Source: Aristolochia californica
Taxonomy: Eukaryota; Streptophyta; Magnoliopsida; Piperales; Aristolochiaceae
Assembly: GCA_029961685.1 (NCBI GenBank)
Contig: JARWKL010000008.1
Coordinates: 31,001,619-31,065,618 of the forward strand
Length of the DNA stretch: 64,000 nucleotides
Reading direction: 5' to 3'
The position numbers were made by a program, and so were the translations under genes. The notes beneath the pieces are model-generated. The model was not told where the DNA came from. It was given only the letters and a program-made list of their open reading frames with translations, and ran no database searches. Shown piece after piece: positions 14,140-26,900 of this stretch (its first letter is position 1; every line of letters begins with the position of its first letter).

Positions 14140-15280
14140 CTAATTATTAGGGGTTTGTACTAGTGGAATTTCCAAACATGGATAACAAAACCTTGGAGTT
14201 CATTTTTTATAGTGCGTGAAATAATTTTCTTCCCTTTTACATTTATTATGGTTTTCAAATTTTTTTTTGCATACACGGACTCTAAAATTTTCATTTTGGT
14301 GCGATCTATTTTGCCTTATATCTTTTTTGTTTACGAGAAAAATGGGAGAGTGAAAACTCAAGTTTGGATATGAAAAAAAAAAGTTGAACATCCACAAATG
14401 CTGAGAGAGATAATTCCAAAAAGTATATGTGATTTTTAAGGATAGGCAAAAAGTGGGTTGTTTGACTCAGGTAAATATCCAACCACTTGAGGATTTGATT
14501 TTTTCTACTCCTTGAGATTTTTGGCATCATTAGGCCACTTGCATCCTCAACATGTTTCTGGCAAGCATGGACACCACATTTAAAGCATGTTAGGATCAGT
14601 TAGAAGTACCTTTCCTATAAATTCCACCAAACTAATTATTAAGGGTTTGTAGTAGTGGAATTTCCCAAACAAGGATAACAAAACCTTGGAGTTCATTTTT
14701 TATAGTGCGTGAAATAATTTTCTTCACTTTTACATTTATTATGGTTTTCAAATTTTTTTTTGCATACATGGACTCTAAAATTTTCATTTTGTTGCGATCT
14801 ATTTTGCCTTATATCTTTTTTGTTTATGAGAAAAATGGGAGAATGAAAACTCAAGTTTGGATATGAAAAAAAAAAGTTGAACATCCACAAATGCTGAGAG
14901 AGATAATTCCAAAAAGTATATGTGATTTTTAAGGATAGGCAAAAAGTGGGTTGTTTGGCTCTGGTAAATATCCAACCACTTGAGGATTGGATTTTTTCTA
15001 CTCCTTGAGATTTTTGGCATCATTAGGCCACTTGGATCCTCAACATGTTTCTAGCATTCATGGACACCACTTTTAATGCATGTTAGGATCAGTTAGAAGT
15101 CCCTTTCCTATAAAATTCCCCCAAGCTAATTATTAGGGGGTTGTACTAGTGGAATTTCCCAAACATGGATAACAAAACCTTGGAGTTCATTTTTTATAGT
15201 GCGTGAAATAATTTTCTTCACTTTTACATTTATTATGGTTTTCAAATTTTTTTTTGCATACATGGACTCTAAAATTTTCA
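14140..15280. repeat. Block matching 11.19-12.2 kb and 18.58-19.7 kb
   Basis: Monomers starting at 14199 and 14692 carry ggaatttccaaacatgg with two bases missing, ttcccttttac, gcatacacggac, gtttgactcagg, ctataaattccacc and aagggtttgtagtagtgg. These marks occur in the same order 2,948 bp upstream and 4,440 bp downstream, that is 6 and 9 monomers away. The following part (15,290-15,570) switches to resemble 13,316-13,596, 4 monomers upstream, through ttatatcttctttg and ggcagtattagggccacatg. The interval is a mosaic of pieces from several donors. Confidence 0.75.
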
Positions 15281-18200
15281 TTTTGGTGCGATCTATTTTT
15301 CCTTATATCTTCTTTGTTTACGAGAAAAAAGGGAGAGTGAAAACTCATGTTTGGATCTGAAAAAAAAAAGGTGAACATCCACAAATGATGAGAGAGATAA
15401 TTCCAAAAAGTATCTGTGATTTTTAAGGATAAGCAAAAAGTGGGTTGTTTGGCTCTGGTAAATATCCAACCATTTGAGGATTTGATTTTTTCTACTCCTT
15501 GAGATTTTTGGCAGTATTAGGGCCACATGCATCCTCAACATGTTTCTAACATGCATGGACACCACATTTAAAACATGTTAGGATCAGTTCGAAGTCCCTT
15601 TCCTATAAAATTCCACCAAGCTAATTATTAGGGGGTTGTACTAGTGAAATTTCCCAAACATGGATAACAAAACCTTGGAGTTCATTTTTTATAGTGCGTG
15701 AAATAATTTTCTTCACTTTTACTTTTATTATGGTTTTCAAATTTTTTTTTGCATACATGGACTCTAAAATTTTCATTTTGTTGCGATCTATTTTGCCTTA
15801 TATCTTTTTTGTTTACGAGAAAAATGGGAGAATGAAAACTCTAGTTTGGATATGACAAAAAAAAGTTGAACATCCACAAATGCCGACAGAGATAATTCCA
15901 AAAAGTATATGTGATTTTTAAGTATAGGCAAAAAGTGGGTTGTTTGGCTCTGGTAAATATCCAACCACTTGAGGATTTGATTTTTTCTACTCCCAGAGAT
16001 TTTTTGCATCATTAGGGCCACTTTCATCCTCAATATGTTTCTGGCATGCATGGACATCACATTTAAAGCATGCTAAGATCAGTTAGAAGTCCCTTTCCTG
16101 TAAAATTCCACCAAGCTAATTATTAGGGGGTTGTGCTAGTGGAATCTCCCAAACATGGATAACAAAACCTTGGAGTCCATTTTTTATAGTGCGTGAAATA
16201 ATTTTCTTCACTTTTACATTTATTATGGTTTTCAATTTTTTTTTTTTTTGTAAACATGGACTCTAAAATTTTCATTTTTGTGCGATCTATTTTGCCTTAT
16301 ATCTTTTTTGTTTACGAGAAAAATGGGAGAGTGAAAACTCAAGTTTGGATCTGAAAAAAAAAAAGTTGAACATTCACAAATGCTGAGAGAGATAATTCCA
16401 AAAACTATATGTGATTTTTAAGGATAGGCAAAAAGTGGGTTGTTTGGCTCTGGTAAATATCCAACCACTTGAGGATTTGATTTTTTCTACTCCTTGAGAT
16501 TTTTGGCATCATTAGGCCACTTGCATCCTCAACATGTTTCTGGCATGCATGGACACTAGATTTAAAGCATGTTAGGATCAGTTAGAAGTCACTTTCCTAT
16601 AAAATTCCACCAAGCTAATTATAAGGAGGTTGTACAAGTGGAATTTCCCAAACATGGATAACAAAACCTTGGAGTTCATTTTTTATAGTGCGTGAAATAA
16701 TTTTCTTCACTTTTACATTTATTATGGTTTTCAAATTTTTTTTTGCATACATGGACTCTAAAATTTTCATTTTGTTGCGATCTATTTTGCCTTATATCTT
16801 TTTTGTTTACGAGAAAAATGGGAGAGTGAAAACTCAAGTTTGGATCTGAAATAAAAATGTTGAACATCGACAAATGCTGAGAGAGATAATTCCAAAAACT
16901 ATCTGTGATTTTTAAGGATAGGCAAAAAGTGGGTTGTTTGGCTCTGGTAAATAACCAACCACTTGAGGATTTGATTTTTTCTACTCATTGAGATTTTTGG
17001 CATCATTAGGCTACTTGGATCCTCAACATGTTTCTGGCATGCTTGGACACCACATTTAGAGCATGTTAGGATCAGTTAGAAGTCCCTTTCCTATAAAATT
17101 CCACCAAGCTAATTATTAGGGGGTTGTACTAGTGGAATTTCCCAAACATGGGTAACAAAACCTTGGAGTTCATTTTTTATAGTGCGTGAAATAATTTTCT
17201 TCACTTTTACATTTATTATGGTTTTCACATTTTTTTTTGCATACATGGACTCTAAAATTTTCATTTTGTTGCGATCTATTTTGCCGTATATCTTTTTTGT
17301 TTACGAGAAAATGGGAGAGTGAAAACTCAAGTTTGGGTCTGAAAAAAAAAAGTTGAATATCCACAAATGCTGAGAGTGATAATTCCAAAAAGTATCTGTG
17401 ATTTTTATGGCTAGGAAAAAATTGGGTTGTTTGGCTCTGTTAAATATCCAACCACTTGAGGATTTGATTTTTTCTACTCCCAGAGATTTTTGGCATCATT
17501 AGGGCCACTTGCATCCTCAACTTGTTTCTGGCATGCATGGACATAATATTTAAAGCATGTTAAGATCAGTTAGAAGTCCCTTTCCTATAAAATTCCACCA
17601 AGCTAATTATTAGGGGGTTGTACTAGTGGAATTTCCCAAACATGGATAACAAAACCTTGCAGTTCTTTTTTTATAGTGCGTGAAATAATTTTCGTCACTT
17701 TTACATTTATTATGGTTTTCAAATTTTTTTTTTGCATTCATGGACTCTAAAATTTTCATTTTGTTACGATCTATTTTGCCTTATATCTTTTTTGTTTACG
17801 AGAAAAATGGGAGTGTGAAAACTCAAGTTAGCATCTGAAAAAAAAAAGTTGAACATCCACAAATGTTGAGAGAGATAATTCCAAAAAGTATCTGTGATTT
17901 TTAAGGATAGGCAAAAAGTGGGTTGTTTGGCTCTGTTAAATATCCAACCACTTGAGGATTTGATTTTTTCTACTCCCGGAGATTTTTGGCATCATTAGGG
18001 CCACTTGCATCCTCAACATGTTTCTGGCATGCATGGACATCACATTTAAAGCATGTTAAGATCAGTTAGAAGTCCCTTTCCTATAAAATTCCACCAAGCT
18101 AATTATTAGGGTGTTGTACTAGTGGAATTTACAAAACCTTTGAGTTCATTTTTGTAGTGCGTGAAATAATTTTCTTCACTTTTACATTTATTATGGTTTT

Positions 18201-21200
18201 CAATTTTTTTTTTTGCATACATGGACTCTAAAATTTTCATTTTGTTGCGATCTATTTTGCCTTATATCTTTTTTGTTTACGAGAAAAATGGGAGAGTGAA
18301 AACTCAAGTTTGGATCTGAAAAAAAAAAAATTGAACATCCACAAATGCTGAGAAGGATAATTCCAAAAAGTATCTATGATTTTTAAGGATAGGCAAAAAG
18401 TGGGTTGTTTGGCTCTGGTAAATATCCAACCACTTCAGAATTTGATTTTTTCTACTCCTTGAGATTTTTGGCATCATTAGGCCACTTGCATCCTCAACAT
18501 GTTTCATGCATGCATGGACACCTCATTTAAAGCATGTTAGGATCAGTTAGAAGTCCCTTTCCTATAAAATTCCACCAAGCTAATTATTAGGGGTTTGTAC
18601 TAGTCGAATTTCCAAACATGGATAACAAAACCTTGGAGTTCATTTTTTATAGTGCGTGAAATAATTTTCTTCCCTTTTACATTTATTATGGTTTTCAAAT
18701 TTTTTTTTGCATACACGGACTCTAAACTTTTCATTTTGGTGCGATCCATTTTGCCTTATATCTTTTTTGTTTACGAGAAAAATGGGAGAGTGAAAACTCA
18801 AGTTTGGATATGAAAAAAAAAAGTTGAACATCCACAAATGCTGAGAGAGATAATTCCAAAAAGTATATGTGATTTTTAAGGATAGGCAATAAGTGGGTTG
18901 TTTGACTCAGGTAAATATCCAACCACTTGAGGATTTGATTTTTTCTACTCCTTGAGATTTTTGGCATCATTAGGCCACTTGCATCCTCAACATGTTACTG
19001 GCAAGCATGGACACCACATTTAAAGCATGTTAGGATCAGTTAGAAGTCCCTTTCCTATAAATTCCACCAAACTAATTATTAAGGGTTTGTAGTAGTGGAA
19101 TTTCCCAAACAAGGATAACAAAACCTTGGAGTTCATTTTTTATAATGCGTGAAATAATTTTCTTCACTTTTACATTTATTATGGTTTTCAAATTTTTTTT
19201 TGCATACATGGACTCTAAAATTTTCATTTTGTTGCGATCTATTTTGCCTTATATCTTTTTTGTTTATGAGAAAAATGGGAGAATGAAAACTCAAGTTTGG
19301 ATATGAAAAAAAAAAGTTGAACATCCACAAATGCTGAGAGAGATAATTCCAAAAAGTATATGTGATTTTTAAGGATAGGAAAAAATTGGGTTGTTTGGCT
19401 CTGGTAAATATCCAACCACTTGAGGATTTGATTTTTTCTACTCCTTGAGATTTTTGGCATCATTAGGCCACTTGGATCCTCAACATGTTTCTAGCATTCA
19501 TGGACACCACTTTTAATGCATGTTAGGATCAGTTAGAAGTCCCTTTCCTATAAAATTCCCCCAAGCTAATTATTAGGGGGTTGTACTTGTGGAATTTCCC
19601 AAACATGGATAACAAAACCTTGGAGTTCATTTTTTATAGTGCGTGAAATAATTTTCTTCACTTTTACATTTATTATGGTTTTCAAATTTTTTTTTGCATA
19701 CATGGACTCTAAAATTTTCATTTTGTTGCGATCTATTTTGCCTTATATCTTTTTTGTTTACAATTAAAATGGGACAGTGAAAACTCAAGTTTGAATCTGA
19801 AAAAAAAAAGTTGAACATCCAAATATTCTGAGAGAGATAATTCCAAAAAGTATCTGTGATTTTTAAGGATAGGCAAAAAGTGGGTTGTTTGGCTCTGGTA
19901 AATATCCAACCACTTGAGGATTTGATTTTTTCTACCCCCTGAGATTTTTGGCATCATTAGGGCCCCTTGAATCCTCAACATGTTTCTGGCATGCATGGAC
20001 ATCATATTTAAAGCATGTTCAGATCAGTTAGAAGTCCCTTTCCTATAAAATTCCACCAAGCTAATTATTAGGGGGTTGTATTAGTGGAATTTCCCAAACA
20101 TGGATAACAAAACCTTGCAGTTCATTTTTTATAGGGCGTGAAATAATTTTCTTCACTTTTACATTTATTATAGTTTTCAAATTTTTTTTTGCATACATGG
20201 ACTCTAAAATTTTCAGTTTGTTGCGATCTATTTTGCTTTATATGTTTTTTGTTCACGAGAAAAATGGGAGAGTGAAAACTCAAGTTTGGATCTGAAAAAA
20301 AAAAGTTAAACATCCACAAATGATGAGAGAGATAATTCCAAAAAGTATCTGTGATTTTTAAGGATAGGCAAAAAGTGGGTTGTTTGGCTCTGGTAAATAT
20401 CCAACCACTTGAGCATTTGATTTTTTCTACTCCCTGAGATATTTGGCATCATTAGGCCACTTGCATCCTCAACATGTTTCTGGCATGCATGGACACCACA
20501 TTTAAAGCATGTTAGGATCAGTTAGAAGTCCCATTCCTATAAAATTCCACCAAGCTAATTATTAGGGGGTTGTACTAGTGGAATTTCTGGAACATGGATA
20601 ACAAAACCTTGGAGTTCATTTTTTATAGTGTGTGAAATAATTTTCATCACTTTTACATTTATTATGGTTTTCAAATTTTTTTTTGCATACATGGACTCTA
20701 AAATTGTCATTTTGTTGCGATCTATTTTCCCATATATCTTTTTTGTTTACGAGAAAAATGGGAGAGTGAAAACTAACGTTTTGATCTGAAAAAAAAATGT
20801 TGAAGATCCACAAATGCTGAGAGAGATAATTCCAAAAGGTATCTATGATTTTTAAGGATAGGTAAAAAGTGGGTTGTTTGGCTCTGGTAAATATCCAACC
20901 ACTTGAGGATTTGATTTTTTCTATTCCCTGAGATTTTTGGCATCATTAGGCCACCTGCATCGTCAACATGTTTCTGGAATGCATGGACACCACATTTAAA
21001 GCATCTTAGGATCAGTTTGAAGTCCCTTTCCTATAAAATTCCACCAAGCTAATTATTAGGGGGTTGTACTAGAGAAATTTTCCAAACAAGGATAACAAAA
21101 CCTTGGAGTTCAATTTTTATAGTGCGTGTAAGAATTTTCTTCACTTTTACATTTATTATGGTTTTCAAATTTTTTTTTTTGCATACATGGACTCTAAATT

Positions 21201-23627
21201 TTCATTTTGTTGCGATCTATTTTGCCTTATATCTTTTTTGTTTACGAGAAAATGGGAGTGTGAAAACTCAAGTTTGGATCTGAAAAAAAAAAGTTGAACA
21301 TCCACAAACGCTAAGAGAGATAATTCCAAAAAGTATCTGTGATTTTTAAGAATAGGCAAAAAGTGGGTTGTTTGGCTCTGGTAAATATCCAACCACTTGA
21401 GGATTTGATTTTTTCTACTCCCTGAGAAATTTGGCGTCATTTGGGCAACTTGCATCCTCAACATGTTTCTGGCAAGCATGGACACCACATTTAAAGCATG
21501 TTAGGATATGTTAGAAGTCCCTTTCTTATAAAATTCCACCAAGCCAATTATTAGGGTGTTGTACTAGTGGAATTTACAAAACCTTTGAGTTCATTTTTAT
21601 AGTGCGTGAAATAATTTTCTTCACTTTTTTACATTTATTATGGTTTTGAAATTTGTTTTTGCATACATGGACTCTAAAATTTTCATTTTGGTGCGATCTA
21701 TTTTTCCTTATATCTTCTTTGTTTACGAGAAAAAAAGGAGAGTGAAAACTCAAGTTTGGATCTGAAAAAAAAAAGTTGAACATCCACAAATGATGAGAGA
21801 GATAATTCCAAAATGTATCTGTGATTTTTAAGGATAAGCAAAAAGTGGGTTGTTTGGCTCTGGTAAATATCCAACCATTTGAGGATTTGATTTTTTCTAC
21901 TCCTTGAGATTTTTGGCAGTATTAGGGCCACATGCATCCTCAACATGTTTCTGGCATGCATGGACACCACATTTAAAGAATGTTAGGATCAGTTAGAAGT
22001 CCCTTTCCAATAAAATTCCACCAAGCTAATTATTAGGGGGTTGTACTAGTGGAATTTCCCAGACATGGATAACAAAACCTTGGAGTTCATTTTTATAATG
22101 CGTGAAATAATTTTCTTCACTTTTACATTTATTATGGTTTTCAAAATTTGTTTTGCATACATGGACTGTAAATTTTTCATTTTGTTGCGATATATTTCGC
22201 CTTATATCTTTTTTGTTTACGAGAAAAATGGGAGAGTGAAAACTGAAGTTTGGATCTGAAAAAAAAAAGTTGAACATCCACAAATGCTGTGAGAGATAAT
22301 TCCAAAAAGTATCTGTGATTTTTAAGAATAGACAAAAAGTGGGTTGTTTGGCTCTGGTAAATATCCAACCACTTGAGGATTTGATTTTTTCTACTCCCTG
22401 AGAAATTTGGCATCATTTGGGCAACTTGCATCCTCAACATGTTTTTGGCAAGCATGGACACCACATTTAAAGCATGTTAGGATATGTTAGAAGTCCCTTT
22501 CTTATAAAATTCCACCAAGCCAATTATTAGGGTGTTGTACTAGTGGAATTTACAAAACCTTTGAGTTCATTTTTATAGTGCGTGAAATAAGTTTCTTCAC
22601 TTTAACATTTATTATGGTTTTCAAATTTTTTTTTTTGCATACATGGACTCTAAAATTTTCATTTTGTTGCGATCTATTTTGCCTTATATCTTTTTTGTTT
22701 ACGAGAAAAATGGGAGAGTGAAAACTCAAGTTTGGATCTGAAAAAAAAAAAAATTGAACATCCACAAATGCTGAGAGAGATAATTCCAAAAAGTATCTAT
22801 GATTTTTAAGGATAGGCAAAAAGTGGGTTGTTTGGCTCTGGTAAATATCCAACCACTTGAGAATTTGATTTTTTCTACTCCTTGAGATTTTTGGCATCAT
22901 TAGGCCACTTGCATCCTCAACATTTTTCTTGCATGCATGGACACCACATTTAAAGCATGTTAGGATCAGTTAGAAGTCCCTTTCCTATAAAATTCCAGAA
23001 AGCTAATTATTAGGGGGTTGTACTAGTGGAATTTCCCAAACATGGATAACAAAACCTTGGAGTTCATTTTTATAGTGCGTGAAATAATTTTTTCACTTTA
23101 AACATTTATTATGGTTTTCAAATTTTTTTTTTGCATACATGGACTCTAAAATTTTCAATTTGTTGCGATCAATTTTGCCTTATATCTTTTTTGTTTACGA
23201 GAAAAATGGGAGAGTGAAAACACAAGTTTGGATCTGAAAAAAAAATTTCAACATCTACAAATGCTGAGAGAGATAATTCCAAAAAGTATCTGTGATTTTT
23301 AAGGATCGGCAAAAAGTGGGTTGTTTGGCTCAGGTAAATATCCAACCACTTGAGAATTTTATTTTTTCTACTCCTTGAGATTTTGGGCATCATTAGGCCA
23401 CTTGCATCCTCAACATGTTACTGGCATGCATGGACACCACATTTAAAGCATGTTAGGATCAGTTAGAAGTCCCTTTCCTATAAAATTTTTCCAAGCTAAT
23501 TAATAGGGGTTGTACTAGTGGAATTTCCCAAACATGGATAAGAAAACCTTGGAGATCATTTTTTAAAGTGCGTGAAATAATTCTCTTCAAGTTTACATTT
23601 ATTATGGTTTTCAAATTTTTTTTTTTT

Positions 23628-23685
23628 GTATACATGGACTCTAAAATTTTCATTTTGTATACATGGACTCTAAAATTTTCATTTT
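23628..23685 (+). repeat. 29-bp internal tandem duplication, copy 1
   Basis: A 29-bp piece beginning gtatacatggactc and ending ttcatttt occurs twice in a row (23,628-23,656 and 23,657-23,685), which makes this monomer 527 bp long. The related monomer starting at 41784 has the piece only once. The extra 29 bp lengthens a minus-strand open frame without giving it any other sign of coding. Confidence 0.95.
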
Positions 23686-23902
23686 GGTGCGATCTATTTT
23701 GCCTTATATCTTTTTTGTTTACGAGAAAAATGGGAGAGTGAAAACTCAAGTTTGGATCTGAAAAAAAAAAAGTTGAACACTCACAAATGCTGAGAGAGAT
23801 AATTCCAAAACGTATCGGTGATTTTTGAGGATAGGCAAAAAGTTGGTTGTTTGGCTCTGGTAAATATCGAACCACTTGAGGATTTGATTTTTTCTACTCC
23901 TA

Positions 23903-23930
23903 GAGATTTTTGGCATCATTAGGCCACTTG
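23903..23930. repeat. Junction between the two 11.8-kb units (28-bp shared homology)
   Basis: The same 28 bases, beginning gagatttttggcatc and ending ggccacttg, occur at 12,059-12,086, 23,903-23,930 and 35,745-35,772. Left of it, 12,058 reads cctt while 23,902 and 35,744 read ccta. Right of it, 12,087 and 23,931 read gatcc while 35,773 reads catcc. The exchange that made the duplication therefore lies in these 28 bases, in the conserved short half of the monomer. Confidence 0.85.
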
Positions 23931-26900
23931 GATCCTCAACATGTTTCTAGCATTCATGGACACCACTTTGAATGCATGTTAGGATCAGTTAGAAGTCCCT
24001 TTCCTATAAAATTCCCCCAAGCTAATTATTAGGGGGTTGTACTTGTGGAATTTCCCAAACATGGATAACAAAACCTTGGAGTTCATTTTTTATAGTGCGT
24101 GAAATAATTTTCTTCACTTTTACATTTATTATGGTTTTCAAATTTTTTTTTGCATACATGGACTCTAAAATTTTCATTTTGTTGCGATCTATTTTGCCTT
24201 ATATCTTTTTTGTTTACAATTAAAATGGGACAGTGAAAACTCAAGTTTGAATCTGAAAAAAAAAAGTTGAACATCCAAATATTCTGAGAGAGATAATTCC
24301 AAAAAGTATCTGTGATTTTTAAGGATAGGCAAAAAGTGGGTTGTTTGGCTCTCGTAAATATCCAACCACTTGAGGATTTGATTTTTTCTACCCCCTGAGA
24401 TTTTTGGCATCATTAGGGCCCCTTGAATCCTCAACATGTTTCTGGCATGCATGGACATCATATTTAAAGCATGTTCAGATCAGTTAGAAGTCCCTTTCCT
24501 ATAAAATTCCACCAAGCTAATTATTAGGGGGTTGTATTAGTGGAATTTCCCAAACATGGATAACAAAACCTTGCAGTTCATTTTTTATAGGGCGTGAAAT
24601 AATTTTCTTCACTTTTACATTTATTATGGTTTTCAAATTTTTTTTTTGCATACATGGACTCTAAATTTTCATTTTGTTGCGATCTATTTTGCCTTATATC
24701 TTTTTTGTTTACGACAAAATGGGAGAGTGAAAACTCAAGTTTGGATCTGAAAAAAAAAAGTTGAACATCCACTAACGCTAAGAGAGATAATTCCAAAAAG
24801 TATCTGTGATTTTTAAGAATAGGCAAAAAGTGGGTTGTTTGGCTCTGGTAAATATCCAACCACTTGAGGATTTGATTTTTTCTACTCCCTGAGAAATTTG
24901 GCATCATTTGGGCAACTTGCATCCTCAACATGTTTCTGGCAAGCATGGACACCACATTTAAAGCATGTTAGGATATGTTAGAAGTCCCTTTCCTATAAAA
25001 TTCCACCAAGCCAATTATTAGGGTGTTGTACTAGTGGAATTTACAAAACCTTTGAGTTCATTTTTATAGTGCGTGAAATAATTTTCTTCACTTTTACATT
25101 TATTATGGTTTTGAAATTTGTTTTTGCATACATGGACTCTAAAATTTTCATTTTGGTGGGATCTATTTTTCCTTATATCTTCTTTGTTTACGAGAAAAAA
25201 AGGAGAGTGAAAACTCAAGTTTGGATCTGAAAAAAAAAAGTTGAACATCCACAAATGATGAGGGAGATAATTCCAAAAAGTATCTGTGATTTTTAAGGAT
25301 AAGCAAAAGGTGGGTTGTTTGGCTCTGGTAAATATCCAACCATTTGAGGATTTGATTTTTTCTACTCCTTGAGATTTTTGGCAGTATTAGGGCCACATGC
25401 ATCCTCAACATGTTTCTGGCATGCATGGACACCACATTTAAAGAATGTTAGGATCAGTTAGAAGTCCCTTTCCAATAAAATTCCACCAAGCTAATTATTA
25501 GGGGGTTGTACTAGTGGAATTTCCCAGACATGGATAACAAAACCTTGGAGTTCATTTTTATAATGCGTGAAATAATTTTCTTCACTTTTACATTTATGAT
25601 GGTTTTCAAAATTTTTTTTGCATACATGGACTCTAAAATTGTCATTTTGTTGCGATCTATTTTGCCATATATCTTTTTTGTTTACGAGAAAAATGGGAGA
25701 GTGAAAACTCAAGTTTTGATCTGAAAAAAGAAAGTTGAACATCCATAAATGCTGAGAGAGATAATTCTGAAAAGTATCTGTGATTTTTAAGGATAGGCAA
25801 AAAGTGGGTTGTTTGGCTCTGGTAAATATCCAACCACTTGAGGATTTGATTTTTTCTACTCATAGAGATTTTTGGCATCATTTGGCCACTTGAATCCTCA
25901 ACATGTTTCTGGCAAGCATGGACACCACATTTAAAGCATGTTAGGATCAGTTAGAAGTCCCTTTCCTATAAAATTCCACCAAGCTAATTATTAGGGGTTT
26001 GTACTAGTGGAATTTCCAAACATGGATAACAAAACCTTGGAGTTCATTTTTTATAGTGCGTGAAATAATTTTCTTCCCTTTTACATTTATTATGGTTTTC
26101 AAATTTTTTTTTGCATACACGGACTCTAAAATTTTCATTTTGGTGCGATCTATTTTGCCTTATATCTTTTTTGTTTACGAGAAAAATGGGAGAGTGAAAA
26201 CTCAAGTTTGGATATGAAAAAAAAAAGTTGAACATCCACAAATGCTGAGAGAGATAATTCCAAAAAGTATATGTGATTTTTAAGGATAGGCAAAAAGTGG
26301 GTTGTTTGACTCAGGTAAATATCCAACCACTTGAGGATTTGATTTTTTCTACTCCTTGAGATTTTTGGCATCATTAGGCCACTTGCATCCTCAACATGTT
26401 TCTGGCAAGCATGGACACCACATTTAAAGCATGTTAGGATCAGTTAGAAGTACCTTTCCTATAAATTCCACCAAACTAATTATTAAGGGTTTGTAGTAGT
26501 GGAATTTCCCAAACAAGGATAACAAAACCTTGGAGTTCATTTTTTATAGTGCGTGAAATAATTTTCTTCACTTTTACATTTATTATGGTTTTCAAATTTT
26601 TTTTTGCATACATGGACTCTAAAATTTTCATTTTGTTGCGATCTATTTTGCCTTATATCTTTTTTGTTTATGAGAAAAATGGGAGAATGAAAACTCAAGT
26701 TTGGATATGAAAAAAAAAAGTTGAACATCCACAAATGCTGAGAGAGATAATTCCAAAAAGTATATGTGATTTTTAAGGATAGGCAAAAAGTGGGTTGTTT
26801 GGCTCTGGTAAATATCCAACCACTTGAGGATTGGATTTTTTCTACTCCTTGAGATTTTTGGCATCATTAGGCCACTTGGATCCTCAACATGTTTCTAGCA

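Larger units (their letters stand above)
12059..23902. repeat. Higher-order repeat unit, copy 1 (24 monomers, 11,844 bp)
   Basis: This segment recurs immediately downstream at 23,903-35,744 in exact monomer register. Monomer starts are 12238, 12733, 13213, 13707, 14199, 14692, 15186, 15681, 16176, 16675, 17169, 17663, 18145, 18639, 19132, 19626, 20121, 20615, 21109, 21590, 22086, 22566, 23063 and 23555. Each has its partner 11,842-11,844 bp later. By eye the copies differ at only a dozen or so sites, such as 13,315, 15,549, 16,021, 17,059, 17,228, 18,316, 18,747, 18,890 and 23,222, plus one-base changes in T runs near 21,175 and 22,626. Neighbouring monomers inside the unit are far less alike, which is the hallmark of a recent higher-order duplication. 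Confidence 0.95.
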
